Positions 45,810 through 54,834 are shown, numbered from the stretch's first letter. The stretch: 64,000 bases of DNA from Actinoplanes cyaneus (GCF_016862095.1 NZ_BOMH01000040.1:58701-122700); one strand, 5' to 3'. Notes: a model not told the origin generated them from the letters alone. Translations and numbers: made by a program.

Positions 45810-46652
45810 TCAGCGGGGTCGGGGTTGGCAGCGGGGACAGCTGAAGCTGGAGCGGTTCATGAAGCTCTCCCGCCGCATGATCGCGCCGCAGCGCTTGCAC
45901 GGCTCGCCTTCGCGGCCGTAGGCGTTGAGCGACCGGTCGAAGTACCCGCTCTCGCCGTTGACGTTGACGTAGAGCTCGTCGAAGCTCGTCCCGCCGGCCA
46001 CGATCGCCTCGCCCAGCACGTCACGGACGTGTTGGAGGAGGCGCGCGACCGCCGGCCTGGTGAGCTTGTCGGTGGGGCGGGCGCCGTGCAGCTTGGCGCG
46101 CCACAGCGCCTCGTCGGCGTAGATGTTGCCGACCCCGGAGATCAGGGTCTGGTCGAGCAGGGCCCGTTTGATCTCGGTGTGCCGCCCGCGCAGCCGGGCC
46201 GAGAACGCCGTGTCGTCGAAGAGCGGGTCCATCGGGTCACGGGCGATGTGCGCGATCTCGTCGGGCAGTTCCGCGCCGCCCTCGGAGACCGACAAACCGC
46301 CGAACGTGCGCTGGTCGACGAAGCGCAACTGCGGGCCGCCGTCGGTGAACGAGAAGCAGACCCGCAGGTGTTTCTCGTCCTCCGCGTCGGCGGGCTGCAT
46401 CAGGAGCTGGCCGCTCATGCCGAGGTGGGCGATGACCGAGTCGCCGGAGTCGAGCGGGAGCCACAGGTACTTCCCGCGGCGGGAGACGTCGAGGATGGTA
46501 CGGCCGGTGAGCATGGCGACGAAGTGGGCGTCGCCGGGCAGGTGACGGCGGATCGCGCGCGGGTGGTGCACCTCGACCGACGAGATCGTGCGGCCGGTGA
46601 CCCACTTGGCGAGACCCGTCCGGACGGTCTCGACCTCGGGAAGCTCGGGCAA
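45810..46652 (-). CDS. fpg: Formamidopyrimidine-DNA glycosylase
   Basis: A 280-residue base-excision repair enzyme removing oxidised purines. The mature N-terminus PELPEVETVR carries catalytic Pro2 and Glu3. Further marks are RRGKYLWLPL (catalytic Lys region), the helix-two-turn-helix LLDQTLISGVGNIYADEALW and a C-terminal zinc finger CKRC...CPRC with Arg in NRSSFSC. Full length. It ends the rpmF-plsX-rnc-PIG-V-fpg cluster, 9 bases after the PIG-V gene. Confidence 0.97.
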   Translation of the reverse strand: MPELPEVETVRTGLAKWVTGRTISSVEVHHPRAIRRHLPGDAHFVAMLTGRTILDVSRRGKYLWLPLDSGDSVIAHLGMSGQLLMQPADAEDEKHLRVCFSFTDGGPQLRFVDQRTFGGLSVSEGGAELPDEIAHIARDPMDPLFDDTAFSARLRGRHTEIKRALLDQTLISGVGNIYADEALWRAKLHGARPTDKLTRPAVARLLQHVRDVLGEAIVAGGTSFDELYVNVNGESGYFDRSLNAYGREGEPCKRCGAIMRRESFMNRSSFSCPRCQPRPR

Positions 46653-46661
46653 GGGGGGTCC

Positions 46662-47852
46662 TCACATCGTGTAGGGCCAGATGGTGATCAGGTAGGCGCC
46701 GTACCAGAGGCCGAAGGCGGCCCACGCGCTGATCGCCAGAACCGCGACCCGGGGGCGGGCGCGGGCGGCGGCGATCACCGACGGCAGCAGCGTCAACAGT
46801 ACGGGCAGCAGCAGCCGCGGCTTGGAGTGGTAGAACCCGGCCTGGCCGTAGACGAGGATCATGGCGACGACCCCGTAGACCGCGAGCGGCAGCCACGGCT
46901 TCTGCGCGAGCGCGACCCCGGCCGCGGCCAGCGCGGCGAGCAGGATCAGCCCGACGCTCACCTGCACCCAGCCGTCGGCGCCGGTGAACGTGGCCTCCAG
47001 AAAGCTGATCGTGCTGCTGCCGTAGTCGAACGACGTACCCCAGCCGGCCGTCTGGATCTTGAACCAGGCGGTCCAGTCACCGACCCGCCAGCCGACCCAG
47101 CCGAGGAACAGCGGCACGCCGGCGAGAGCGGTCGCGGCCGCCGCCAGGGGCGGGAGCTTGTTGCGCTCGTGGCGGACCGCCATCAGCGCGGCGACCGCCA
47201 GGGCGAGCGCCGCGGCGGCACCGGTCGGCCTGGTCAGCGCGGCGCCGAGACCGAGCAGGGCGGCCGGGAACCACGCCCGCCGGTGCGCGGCCACCAGCAT
47301 GCCGGCGACAAGGGCGAGGAACAGGCTTTCCGAGTACGCCATGGACAGCACCACGGACACCGGCGCCGAGCAGCAGATCGCGACCAGCGCCCAGCCGGCC
47401 CGCTTGCCGTAGAGGCTGGTGCCGAGCAGGTGCAGCGCGATCGCCGCCCCGATCGAGGCGATCCAGGCCACGCCGACGGCCGCGACGTTCGGGGCGACGC
47501 CGAGCAGCGTGACCCCGCGGATCAGCATCGGGTAGAGCGGGAAGAACGCCAGCTCGTTGGCCTGCAGGACGTGGTTGGCGTCGTACGTGTAGCCGTGCGG
47601 GTACCCGTTCAGGGCCACCCGCAGGAACCAGCCGCCGTCCCAGACGAGCAGCCGGTGCCAGACGTCCCCGCCCGACGTCGATTCACCGCCCAGCCACCAG
47701 ATCATCAGCAGCTGGGCGATCCGGGTCAGCGCGAGCAGCCCGATCGCGACGGCGACCCCGCGACCGCCGCCGGCCTTCTCCCAGATGCTGTCCCGCGGCT
47801 CGCTCTCGTCCGCCGTCGTCGTTGCCGTCTCACTCGGGCTTGTCGTCGCCAT
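46662..47852 (-). CDS. Membrane mannosyltransferase-like protein (PIG-V family, GT-C)
   Basis: A 396-residue protein with about 10 helices. After a polar N-terminus it has RIAQLLMIWWLGG, then the extracytoplasmic loop LLVWDGGWFLRVALNGYP with acidic residues, and ANELAFFPLYPMLIRGV, matching the PIG-V/GPI mannosyltransferase II family; in bacteria these probably use polyprenyl-phosphate mannose. The acceptor is unknown. The ATG at 47852 lies inside the end of rnc (23-bp overlap), so it is co-translated with rnc. Confidence 0.88.
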   Translation of the reverse strand: MATTSPSETATTTADESEPRDSIWEKAGGGRGVAVAIGLLALTRIAQLLMIWWLGGESTSGGDVWHRLLVWDGGWFLRVALNGYPHGYTYDANHVLQANELAFFPLYPMLIRGVTLLGVAPNVAAVGVAWIASIGAAIALHLLGTSLYGKRAGWALVAICCSAPVSVVLSMAYSESLFLALVAGMLVAAHRRAWFPAALLGLGAALTRPTGAAAALALAVAALMAVRHERNKLPPLAAAATALAGVPLFLGWVGWRVGDWTAWFKIQTAGWGTSFDYGSSTISFLEATFTGADGWVQVSVGLILLAALAAAGVALAQKPWLPLAVYGVVAMILVYGQAGFYHSKPRLLLPVLLTLLPSVIAAARARPRVAVLAISAWAAFGLWYGAYLITIWPYTM

Positions 47853-48567
47853 CGGTCTCGTTCCGATCGGTGAGGGTGCGCCAGGCGGCCGCGGCCGCAC
47901 GCTGCTCGGCCTGCTTCTTGCTGCGGCCCTCGGACCCGCCGTAGCGGACGCCGGCCACCACCACCCACGCGGTGAACGTCTTCGCGTGATCCGGACCGGA
48001 GTCCTCGATCACATAGTCCGGCACGCCGAGCCCGAGCGCAGCGGTCAGCTCCTGCAGACTGGTCTTCCAGTCCAGCGCGGCGCCCCGGCCGGCCGACTCG
48101 GCCATCAGCGGGTCGAACAGCCTGTGGATCACCTCGCCGGCCGTCTCCAGCCCGTGCTCCAGGTAGATCGCGCCGAGCAGCGCCTCCAGGGTGTCGGCCA
48201 GGATGCTGGCCTTGTCCCGGCCGCCGGTGGTCTCCTCGCCCTTGCCGAGCAGCAGGTGCGGGCCGAGGCCCTCCTCGCCGAGGCCGCGCGCCACGTCGGC
48301 GAGCGCGTGCATGTTCACGACGCTGGCGCGCAGTTTCGCGAGCTGGCCCTCGGGCAGGTCCGGGTGGTTGTGGAACAGGGCCGACGTGATCACCACGCCG
48401 AGCACCGAGTCGCCCAGGAACTCCAGGCGCTCGTTGGTGGGCAGGCCGCCGTTCTCGTACGCGTACGAGCGGTGGGTCAGTGCCCGTTCGAGCATCTCCG
48501 GCGCGATCGGAATGCCGAAGGCCTCTTCCAGGGGGAGGGTGGGGGGACGGCGACGCTTGTCATTCAT
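47830..48567 (-). CDS. rnc: Ribonuclease III
   Basis: A 245-residue double-strand RNA endonuclease for rRNA processing. The catalytic signature NERLEFLGDSVLGVV is at about 43-57, the second acidic cluster in DTLEALLGAIYLEHGLE, and the dsRNA-binding domain at about 160-235 (DWKTSLQELTAALG; GSEGRSKKQAEQRAAAAAW). It overlaps plsX by 4 bases (ATGA). Confidence 0.97.
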   Translation of the reverse strand: MNDKRRRPPTLPLEEAFGIPIAPEMLERALTHRSYAYENGGLPTNERLEFLGDSVLGVVITSALFHNHPDLPEGQLAKLRASVVNMHALADVARGLGEEGLGPHLLLGKGEETTGGRDKASILADTLEALLGAIYLEHGLETAGEVIHRLFDPLMAESAGRGAALDWKTSLQELTAALGLGVPDYVIEDSGPDHAKTFTAWVVVAGVRYGGSEGRSKKQAEQRAAAAAWRTLTDRNETDGDDKPE

Positions 48568-49478
48568 GCGATACCTCGTTGTACGACATCAATTCGGCGA
48601 TGGCGGTGCAGGTCGGCGGCGAAGGCGATGCCGTTGGCCAGATCGGGGCCGGTGGCGGCGCCATGGCAGACGACCACGACGCCGCGGACGCCGAGCAGGA
48701 CGGCGGCGCGGGTCTCGTCGGCTTTTCTTGTCCCGTGGACGGCTTCGAGGGCCTTCAGGAGGACGTTTCCGGTGAAGCCGTCGGTGACCACGACGTCGGC
48801 GGCGGCGCCCAGCACGACGTCGCTGCCCTCGACCAGGCCGGCGTAGCGCAGCGGCAGGTCCTCCAGGAGCCGCGCGGCGGCCCGGCGCAGGCGGTCGCCC
48901 TTGCCTCGCTCGGTGCCGATGGTGAGCAGGCCCACCCGCGGATCGGGGAGGGCGTGGACCGCGGTGGCGTAGGCGGCGCCGAGCCGGGCATGGGTGGCGA
49001 GGGTCTCGGCGTCCGGGTCGACGGTCGAGCCGACGTCGAGCAGCACGAGCCGGCCGGCGGCGGTGGGCAGCACGGCGGCGAGCGGGGGACGGCGGATTCC
49101 GGGCCAGCGGCCCAGGGCACGTGCGGCGGAGACGACCGTCACGGCGGTGTCACCGGCGGAGACCAGCGCGTCGGCATGGCCCGCGGCGACGGCCTCGGCG
49201 GTGGTTCCGCCGGGCACGACGGTGATGCGGTGGCGCTGCGCCGGTCGGAGGGCGTCGAGCACCGCGTCGGCGGCATCAGCCGGGCCGACGAGAGTCAGGT
49301 GCAGGGCCGGATCGTCCTCGGCGGCACGCAGAGCGCCGTCAACCACGACGGCGGGAGCGTGGTCCCCGCCGAGGAGGTCGACGGCGATCCGCGCGGTGCC
49401 CGGCTCCCTGTGGGGAGCCGGGGCACCGGTGGAACGCCACTGTCCGGGTACGACCCGCCCGATGATCGGGCGCGTCAC
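48564..49478 (-). CDS. plsX: Phosphate acyltransferase PlsX
   Basis: A 304-residue acyl-ACP:phosphate acyltransferase for phospholipid synthesis. Family motifs: IAVDLLGGDHAP, ADALVSAGDTAV, LVLLDVGSTVDPDAETL, PRVGLLTIGTERGKGD, VVVTDGFTGNVLLKALE and VVVVCHGAA. It is about 30 residues shorter than usual because the segment before the SAGDT strand is condensed. The genuine start may be downstream of residue 1 (an extra, non-conserved 27 residues precede ARIAVDLLGGD). It lies between rpmF and rnc, a conserved order. Confidence 0.92.
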   Translation of the reverse strand: MTRPIIGRVVPGQWRSTGAPAPHREPGTARIAVDLLGGDHAPAVVVDGALRAAEDDPALHLTLVGPADAADAVLDALRPAQRHRITVVPGGTTAEAVAAGHADALVSAGDTAVTVVSAARALGRWPGIRRPPLAAVLPTAAGRLVLLDVGSTVDPDAETLATHARLGAAYATAVHALPDPRVGLLTIGTERGKGDRLRRAAARLLEDLPLRYAGLVEGSDVVLGAAADVVVTDGFTGNVLLKALEAVHGTRKADETRAAVLLGVRGVVVVCHGAATGPDLANGIAFAADLHRHRRIDVVQRGIA

Positions 49479-49487
49479 TCGGCGGCG

Positions 49488-49661
49488 TCAGACCTCGAGG
49501 ACCTGACGACCGTTGTAGGTGCCGCAGACCGAGCAGGCGGTGTGCGGCAGCTTCGGCGACTTGCACTGGGGGCAGGCCACGGTCGAGACCGCGGTCGCCT
49601 TCCAGTTCGCCCGGCGCGAGCGGGTGTTGCTGCGCGACATCTTGCGCTTGGGGACGGCCAC
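49488..49661 (-). CDS. rpmF: Ribosomal protein bL32
   Basis: A 57-residue protein: VAVPKRKMSRSNTRSRRANW, then a zinc ribbon CPQC...CSVC (C+ form) and the C-terminal GTYNGRQVLEV. GTG start at 49661 with AGGAG upstream. It is located between yceD and plsX, the usual arrangement in actinomycetes and many other bacteria. Confidence 0.97.
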   Translation of the reverse strand: MAVPKRKMSRSNTRSRRANWKATAVSTVACPQCKSPKLPHTACSVCGTYNGRQVLEV

Positions 49662-49666
49662 GGTTC

Positions 49667-50260
49667 CTACTCCTCGGTGTGTTTCTGCGGGTCTTGCGGC
49701 GGGGTCGCCGTCAGATTACGGAGAGCGGCCCAGCGGGCATCGACTTCCTCGTGGCTGTGATCAGCCGGAAGGTCGTCGAAATGCACCCCGCAGTCGGGGC
49801 ACAGCCCAGGGCAGTCCGGGCGGCAGACCGGGTTGGTCGGCAGGGTCAGCACCACCGCGTCCCGCACCGCCGGCTCCAGGTCCAGCAGGTCGCCCTGCAT
49901 CCGGCCCACCTCGTCCTCGTCGGTGGTCTCCTCCGTGGTGCTGTCCTCGTAGGCGAACATCTCCGCGAGGGACACCTCGAAGGTGCTGTCGATCTCGTTG
50001 AGGCACCGGCCGCACTCGCCCTGGAGCGAGCCGCGAACGTTGCCGCTGACATAGACCCCCTCGGAGACCGACGTCAGGCTCAGATCGAGCTCGAGGTCGG
50101 AACCCTCAGGGACCGAGATCAACTCCAGGCCGAGGTCCGCAGGCGCCGGCACCACCCGTTTCAGGGCACGCGTCGCACCAGGCTGCCGGGGTAGCTTCGT
50201 CGTGTCGACGACCAGCGGCTGCCTGGGATCCAGGTGACTCTGCGGTGACTTGGGCATCAT
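49667..50260 (-). CDS. yceD: YceD family protein (DUF177), large-subunit rRNA accumulation factor
   Basis: A 197-residue protein. It contains CGRCLNEIDSTFEVSLAEMF, then acidic repeats and the Cys cluster NPVCRPDCPGLCPDCGVHFDDLP, which may bind zinc. YceD is linked to 23S rRNA accumulation and is nearly always upstream of rpmF, as here (5-base gap). Two adjacent ATGs (50260, 50257) are possible starts. Confidence 0.93.
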   Translation of the reverse strand: MMPKSPQSHLDPRQPLVVDTTKLPRQPGATRALKRVVPAPADLGLELISVPEGSDLELDLSLTSVSEGVYVSGNVRGSLQGECGRCLNEIDSTFEVSLAEMFAYEDSTTEETTDEDEVGRMQGDLLDLEPAVRDAVVLTLPTNPVCRPDCPGLCPDCGVHFDDLPADHSHEEVDARWAALRNLTATPPQDPQKHTEE

Positions 50261-50343
50261 GATCCTCAGCCATGGGTAGGCCGACCGAAAACATTACCTG
50301 AGCTTGCGGGAAGTCGTCGAATCGGCCCGGGGTTCGGCCCGGC

Positions 50344-50841
50344 CTAGAACGGTAGCGGGCGCTCCGCGTCCTCACCCTGGAAGGTGCCGATCTCGCGGAG
50401 CGCGTGCATCTTGTCACGGCCTCGCTCGATCGACGCCAGCGCCCTGGTCAGGAACTGCTCGAAGTTGGCCAGCGCGGTGTCGACGTAGTCGTCGACCTCC
50501 TCGCGCAGCCGCTGCGCCTCGCCCCGCGCCTCGGCGATGATCCGGGCGCCCTCGTGCTCGGCCGAGACGGTGATCTCGTTCACCGAGACGAGGCGGGCGT
50601 GCTCGGCCTCGCCCTCGCTGACGATCCGGTCCGCCTCGCGGCGGCCGGCCTCGATGATCCGGTCCCGCTCGTCCAGGACCGCGGCCGCCTTGCGAAGCTC
50701 GGAGGGGAGCTCGGCGCGGAGCTCCTCCAGCCGCTCGATCATCTCGCCCCGGTCGAACATGAAGTTCGTCCGGGACATCGGAACCGAACGCGCGTCCTGG
50801 ACGTGCTCGATGAGCTCGTCGATACGGTCGAGCGGATCCAC
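50344..50841 (-). CDS. sepIVA: SepIVA-type DivIVA-like septation protein
   Basis: A 165-residue protein with an N-terminal MDPLDRIDELIEHVQDARSV (DivIVA-like) segment and a long coiled coil (about 35-130: MIERLEELRAELPSELRKAA; EAGRREADRIVSEGEAEHAR). In mycobacteria the homologue SepIVA (Rv2927c) sits in the same neighbourhood, next to yceD and rnc, and is needed for septation. Identification rests on architecture plus this synteny. GTG start with GGGAG upstream. Confidence 0.85.
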   Translation of the reverse strand: MDPLDRIDELIEHVQDARSVPMSRTNFMFDRGEMIERLEELRAELPSELRKAAAVLDERDRIIEAGRREADRIVSEGEAEHARLVSVNEITVSAEHEGARIIAEARGEAQRLREEVDDYVDTALANFEQFLTRALASIERGRDKMHALREIGTFQGEDAERPLPF

Positions 50842-50977
50842 CGGTTTCTCACTCCCGTCGTCGAACCGCCACCCAGCGTGGTGCGATCACGTTACTGTGC
50901 CGCCGCCCCGCCCGACTTCGGCGCGCCGACGGCTCCCGGGCCGTGTTTCGGACCCCGGCCGGTTGCGAGACGCGGCC

Positions 50978-51457
50978 CTAATTCTGCTTCAGGCGGCTGA
51001 CCAACCGGGTGAGCACCGGGTCCGGCAGGTACGCCGAGGCGTCGCCACCCCACTTGACCACGTCTTTGATCAGACTGGACGACACGAACGAGTACAGCGG
51101 GTTGGTCGGCATGAACAGCGTCTCCACACCGGAGAGCCCGATGTTCATCTGCGCCATCTGCAACTCGTAGTCGAAGTCGCTCACCGCGCGGATGCCCTTG
51201 ACCACCACCTCGGCACCCTGGTCGCGGCAGAAGTCCACCAGCAATCCGTGAAAAGACATCACCCGGACATTCCCGTACGGGGCGGTCACCTCGCTGAGCA
51301 TCTCGAGGCGCTCTTCCACGGTGAACATGCCGGACTTGGTCTGGTTGATCAGGACTCCGACGACGACCTCGTCGAACAGCCGGCTGGCCCGTCCGACGAT
51401 GTCGATGTGACCGTTCGTGACCGGGTCGAAGGAGCCGGGACACACCGCTCGTCTCAT
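50978..51457 (-). CDS. coaD: Phosphopantetheine adenylyltransferase
   Basis: A 159-residue enzyme of coenzyme A synthesis (4'-phosphopantetheine to dephospho-CoA). It has the nucleotidyltransferase motif CPGSFDPVTNGHIDI at the N-terminus, VKGIRAVSDFDYELQMAQMN and YSFVSSSLIKDVVKWGGD (ISSS-type motif). The ATG at 51457 overlaps the rsmD stop (ATGA). The rsmD-coaD pair is a standard bacterial arrangement. Confidence 0.97.
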   Translation of the reverse strand: MRRAVCPGSFDPVTNGHIDIVGRASRLFDEVVVGVLINQTKSGMFTVEERLEMLSEVTAPYGNVRVMSFHGLLVDFCRDQGAEVVVKGIRAVSDFDYELQMAQMNIGLSGVETLFMPTNPLYSFVSSSLIKDVVKWGGDASAYLPDPVLTRLVSRLKQN

Positions 51458-52026
51458 GATCGGCGACCGTACCAAAGAGTGGTCTCGCCGTAACGCCGGG
51501 TGCGATCGCCGACCACACCGTCCACCCAGCTCAACGGCTCTCTGCGAGTCGATCGGGTGGAACGCTCGAACACCACCACGGCGTCCGGGGCCAGCCAGCC
51601 GTTGGCCATCAGCTCCTGTTGCACGGCGTCGACCTCGTCACTACCCAGCGCGTACGGCGGGTCGGCGAAGACCACGTCGTACGGCCCCCCGTCCGGAGGA
51701 TCGGCGAGAACCTGCACCACTTTTCCGGTGACGACCCGGGCCGCAGGACCGACACGGAGAGCGACCACATTGTCACGGACGACCCGGGCCGCCTTGGCGT
51801 CCGATTCGACCAGAAGGACGTGATCGGCACCGCGGGACAGCGCCTCCAGGCCGACCGCACCGGATCCGGCATAAAGGTCGGCGAACCGCGCACCGGACAG
51901 ATCCGTCATCGTCTCGAGAGTGCTGAAGAACGCCTCGCGAACCCGGTCAGATGTGGGCCGGGTGTGCACACCGGACGGAACGGACAGACGCCGCCCGCCA
52001 TGTGCCCCGGCGATAATCCTCGTCAT
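51454..52026 (-). CDS. rsmD: 16S rRNA (guanine(966)-N2)-methyltransferase
   Basis: A 190-residue class I methyltransferase. It begins MTRIIAGAHGGRRLSVPSG, the usual RsmD start, and has SAM motif FADLYAGSGAVGLEALSRG and catalytic FADPPYALG. The start was set by this motif; the upstream frame extension is not conserved. In mycobacteria recG commonly precedes rsmD-coaD; here two surface-protein genes and a DUF952 gene separate them. Confidence 0.95.
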   Translation of the reverse strand: MTRIIAGAHGGRRLSVPSGVHTRPTSDRVREAFFSTLETMTDLSGARFADLYAGSGAVGLEALSRGADHVLLVESDAKAARVVRDNVVALRVGPAARVVTGKVVQVLADPPDGGPYDVVFADPPYALGSDEVDAVQQELMANGWLAPDAVVVFERSTRSTRREPLSWVDGVVGDRTRRYGETTLWYGRRS

Positions 52027-52356
52027 CGGCCTCGACGCTAGTGCACCCCAACCGAACGGCCACCAGCGCGTGAACAATTCCCTCGTCACAGGCACTACGC
52101 GCAACGGGACCGTCCCGTTGCAGTGAAAAAAGATCACGGGTTCATAACAAGACCCTTATGTGACGCTGAGACGTTTCTTTGATCGCAGGAAGTGGCTAGG
52201 GTCGGGCCTCGTTGCGAACGTCCTTCACGGACCGTCCGCAGGCGACGTGGGGAGGCGTCGTCGCAGCCCTCGCCGGTTTTCCATAGCGAGCGGCCAATGC
52301 CGCATGGCCTCCTCACGCCCCGAAAACTTCCTGCCCCCGTTCCCAGGAGTAAGCGC
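52027..52356. promoter_or_regulatory. Divergent control region between rsmD and the first LAxTG protein gene
   Basis: About 330 bases without a gene. A perfect dyad, GCAACGGGAC-C-GTCCCGTTGC, occupies 52101-52121, 75 bases before rsmD and 236 bases before the surface protein gene, and could be an operator. Downstream sequence up to 52356 would be a long 5' leader or distal promoter region. A TAGGGT (52197-52202) resembles a -10 but lacks a good -35. Confidence 0.45.
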
Positions 52357-53391
52357 GTGAACCTGTCCAAGTCCTCACTCCGTCGTGCGGCCACTGTCGC
52401 CGCCGGCGCTGCCCTCGGCCTGGGTGGCATCGCTGTCTTCGCAGCGCCCGCCTCCGCTCACCACAGTGACATCACGGCCGACACGACGTGTGACACCAAG
52501 ACCGGCAACTGGACCGTCGAGTGGACGGTCTTCGGCTACGCCCCCGCCGGCGTTCCGACCTACCGATTCGAGACGCTGGACACCGCCGCGATCGGTGGCA
52601 AGGCGGGCCCGCTGGTCGGCCTGCACAAGGGCGAGGACTACGCGACCAACACCGCGACCGTGGGCAAGCAGGCGCTCGCCGCCGACGCCACGTCGATCAC
52701 TCTGACCGAGACCGTCAAGTTCTCGAACGGCGTCGGCGACACGCTCCACAGCAAGACGGTGAACCGCCCGGAAAACTGCAAGAAGGGTGAGCCCACGGCC
52801 AGCGCGTCCGCTTCCGCGAGCGCTTCCGCTTCCGCTTCGGCGAGCGCGTCCGCTTCGGCGAGCACGTCCGCTTCCGCGAGCACGTCCGCTTCCGCGAGCA
52901 CGTCCGCTTCCGCGAGCACGTCCGCTTCCGTGAGCGTGACCCCGAGCACGACCGCCAGCGCTCCGGAGGAGCCCCTGCCGGACGACCTGCCGGGCGAGCC
53001 CACCCCGATCTTCGCGGCCGACTGCGACAGCATGACCTTCGGTTTCGACAACCCGGCCGACGGTATCGCGATCAAGCTGCACTTCAAGTCGAGCGACGGC
53101 ACCGAGAAGGACCTGTCCATCGCGCCGGGCGAGAAGAAGAGCACGACCATCGACGCCAAGGCCGGCTCGACCGTCGACGTGACGATCACCCTGACCTACA
53201 AGGGTCAGACCATCACCAACACCGAGACGGTCAAGTTCGACGACGAGAAGCCGGCCGACTGTGACGACGAGCAGCTCGCGCTGACCGGCGCCAACAGCAG
53301 CACCATCGCCGGTGGTGCTGTCCTGGTCCTGCTCGTCGGTGCCGGCCTCTTCTTCATGGCCCGCCGCCGCAAGATCCGCTTCACCGCCTGA
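52357..53391 (+). CDS. Cell-wall-anchored surface protein with LAxTG sorting signal (1)
   Basis: A 344-residue secreted protein. Signal peptide 1-33 (RRAATVAAGAALGLGGIAVF, cleavage near ASA-HH); an N-terminal domain to about 147 with WTVEWTVFGYAP and ENC; a low-complexity (SA/ST)n stalk (about 148-200) coded by 18-bp tandem repeats GCGAGCACGTCCGCTTCC; a second small domain with DCDSMTFGFDNPADG; and a C-terminal sorting signal LALTGANSST, membrane helix and RRR tail. LAxTG fits class E sortases. GTG start with AGGAG 8 bases upstream. No sortase gene is in the window. Confidence 0.9.
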   Translation: MNLSKSSLRRAATVAAGAALGLGGIAVFAAPASAHHSDITADTTCDTKTGNWTVEWTVFGYAPAGVPTYRFETLDTAAIGGKAGPLVGLHKGEDYATNTATVGKQALAADATSITLTETVKFSNGVGDTLHSKTVNRPENCKKGEPTASASASASASASASASASASASTSASASTSASASTSASASTSASVSVTPSTTASAPEEPLPDDLPGEPTPIFAADCDSMTFGFDNPADGIAIKLHFKSSDGTEKDLSIAPGEKKSTTIDAKAGSTVDVTITLTYKGQTITNTETVKFDDEKPADCDDEQLALTGANSSTIAGGAVLVLLVGAGLFFMARRRKIRFTA

Positions 53392-53419
53392 TAACCAGGT
53401 GAACCACCGCTAGTACCCG

Positions 53420-53453
53420 GGGGCGCGTCGACTCTTCGTCGACGCGCCCCTTT
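53420..53453 (+). terminator. Intrinsic terminator after the first LAxTG gene
   Basis: A perfect 13-bp stem GGGGCGCGTCGAC (53420-53432) with 53438-53450, loop TCTTC, then TTT. It lies 28 bases after the stop and 28 bases before the next LAxTG gene, so the two genes are probably expressed separately or by partial readthrough. Confidence 0.85.
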
Positions 53454-53477
53454 CCGTCCCCCGTACCAGGAGAACGA

Positions 53478-54809
53478 ATGAAGTTCACCCCCCGCTTGCG
53501 GCACGTCGCGGCTCTCGCGGCCGGCGCCCTCGTCAGCCTCGGCAGCCTCGTCGCCTTCGCCGCTCCGGCGCAGGCCACCAACAGCTGCACGAGCGGCGCC
53601 GAAGCCCGGTTCGAGCACAGCTTCAACGGGCCGGCCGGCACCGCCAGCATCAAGCTGCTGAACGGTCCGATCTGTGAGAACCAGCAGGTTCCGCTGACGC
53701 TCGTCTCCTACACCGCGCCGTCGGCCTCCTTCTCGCTGCCGCAGTACGTCCTGGACAGCTCGACGCAGTTCTTCACCGACAAGACCCCGAAGAACGACAA
53801 GGGCGAGCTGCGGATCGACTTCAAGGTCAAGGTCCCGACCTGCTTCACCCAGGTCGACTTCGTCTTCGGTGACAAGGTCATCAACCCGCTGACCGACAAC
53901 AGCGCCAGGTACGACAACGACAAGGTCGGCAGCCCGGCCGGGCGCGGCGCGCAGTCGAAGCCGGCTCTCGGTCAGCCGCAGAACGCCTGGTGGAACGGGA
54001 ACAACGGGGACTACAAGAACGGCGTCTGCGAGGCCAAGCCGGCCGTCGAGGCACTTCCGGACTGTGCGGGCAACGTCAAGCTGTCCCTGATCAACCGGGA
54101 CGCCGGCGTCACCAGCGTGCGCTTCGAGATCACCGCTGACGGCGGCTTCACGCAGAGCCAGGTCGTCGACAAGAACGACAAGAGCGACCTCACGATTCCG
54201 GCCGCCAACGCCAAGAACATCAAGGTCACCGCCGGTGGCAAGCAGCTCTGGGCCGGCTCCTGGACCAAGCCCGCCGGGTGCACCAAGCCCGAGGTCGGTG
54301 CGCCGGTCACCGAGATCAAGAGCACCTGTGACTCGCTGGTCTTCACCCTGAAGAACCCGGAGAACGGCGCCGCGTCGCTGACCGGCACCTTCACCCCGGC
54401 CAAGGGCGAGGCGCAGACCGTCACCGTCAAGGCCGGCGAGACCAAGACCGTGACCTTCCCGGCCACCGAGGGTCTGACCGTCGCCGTGACCGGTGACTTC
54501 CTCGCGCTGAACGGCGACGTCAAGTGGACCAAGCCGGAGAACTGCACCAAGCCGAACCCGGGCACCAGCACCTCCAGCTCGGCTTCGCCGTCCGCCTCGG
54601 TGTCCGCGTCGGCGTCCGCTTCGGCTTCGGCGTCCGCTTCGGAGACCCCGGCCGAGGCCACCCCGAGCACCAGCTCCACCGAGGGCGGCGCGCTGGCCCT
54701 GACCGGTGCCAACTCCAGCACGATCGCGGGTGGCGCGGTCCTGCTGGTGCTCGTCGGCGCCGGCCTGTTCTTCCTGGCCCGTCGTCGCCGGGTGAACTTC
54801 AAGGCCTGA
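53478..54809 (+). CDS. Cell-wall-anchored surface protein with LAxTG sorting signal (2)
   Basis: A 443-residue secreted protein. Signal peptide 1-34 (HVAALAAGALVSLGSLVAFA, cleavage AQA-TN); a first domain with paired Cys; two similar modules with the pattern DCAGNVKLSLINRDAG / TCDSLVFTLKNPENG, each followed by a TxPxxCTKP motif; a short SAS stalk; and sorting signal ALTGANSSTIAGGAVLL, helix and RRRR tail. The sorting segment is nearly identical to that of protein 1, so both are likely anchored by the same sortase. GGAG precedes the ATG. Confidence 0.9.
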   Translation: MKFTPRLRHVAALAAGALVSLGSLVAFAAPAQATNSCTSGAEARFEHSFNGPAGTASIKLLNGPICENQQVPLTLVSYTAPSASFSLPQYVLDSSTQFFTDKTPKNDKGELRIDFKVKVPTCFTQVDFVFGDKVINPLTDNSARYDNDKVGSPAGRGAQSKPALGQPQNAWWNGNNGDYKNGVCEAKPAVEALPDCAGNVKLSLINRDAGVTSVRFEITADGGFTQSQVVDKNDKSDLTIPAANAKNIKVTAGGKQLWAGSWTKPAGCTKPEVGAPVTEIKSTCDSLVFTLKNPENGAASLTGTFTPAKGEAQTVTVKAGETKTVTFPATEGLTVAVTGDFLALNGDVKWTKPENCTKPNPGTSTSSSASPSASVSASASASASASASETPAEATPSTSSTEGGALALTGANSSTIAGGAVLLVLVGAGLFFLARRRRVNFKA

Positions 54810-54834
54810 GGTTCCCGCTAGCGGTTGACTGAGG

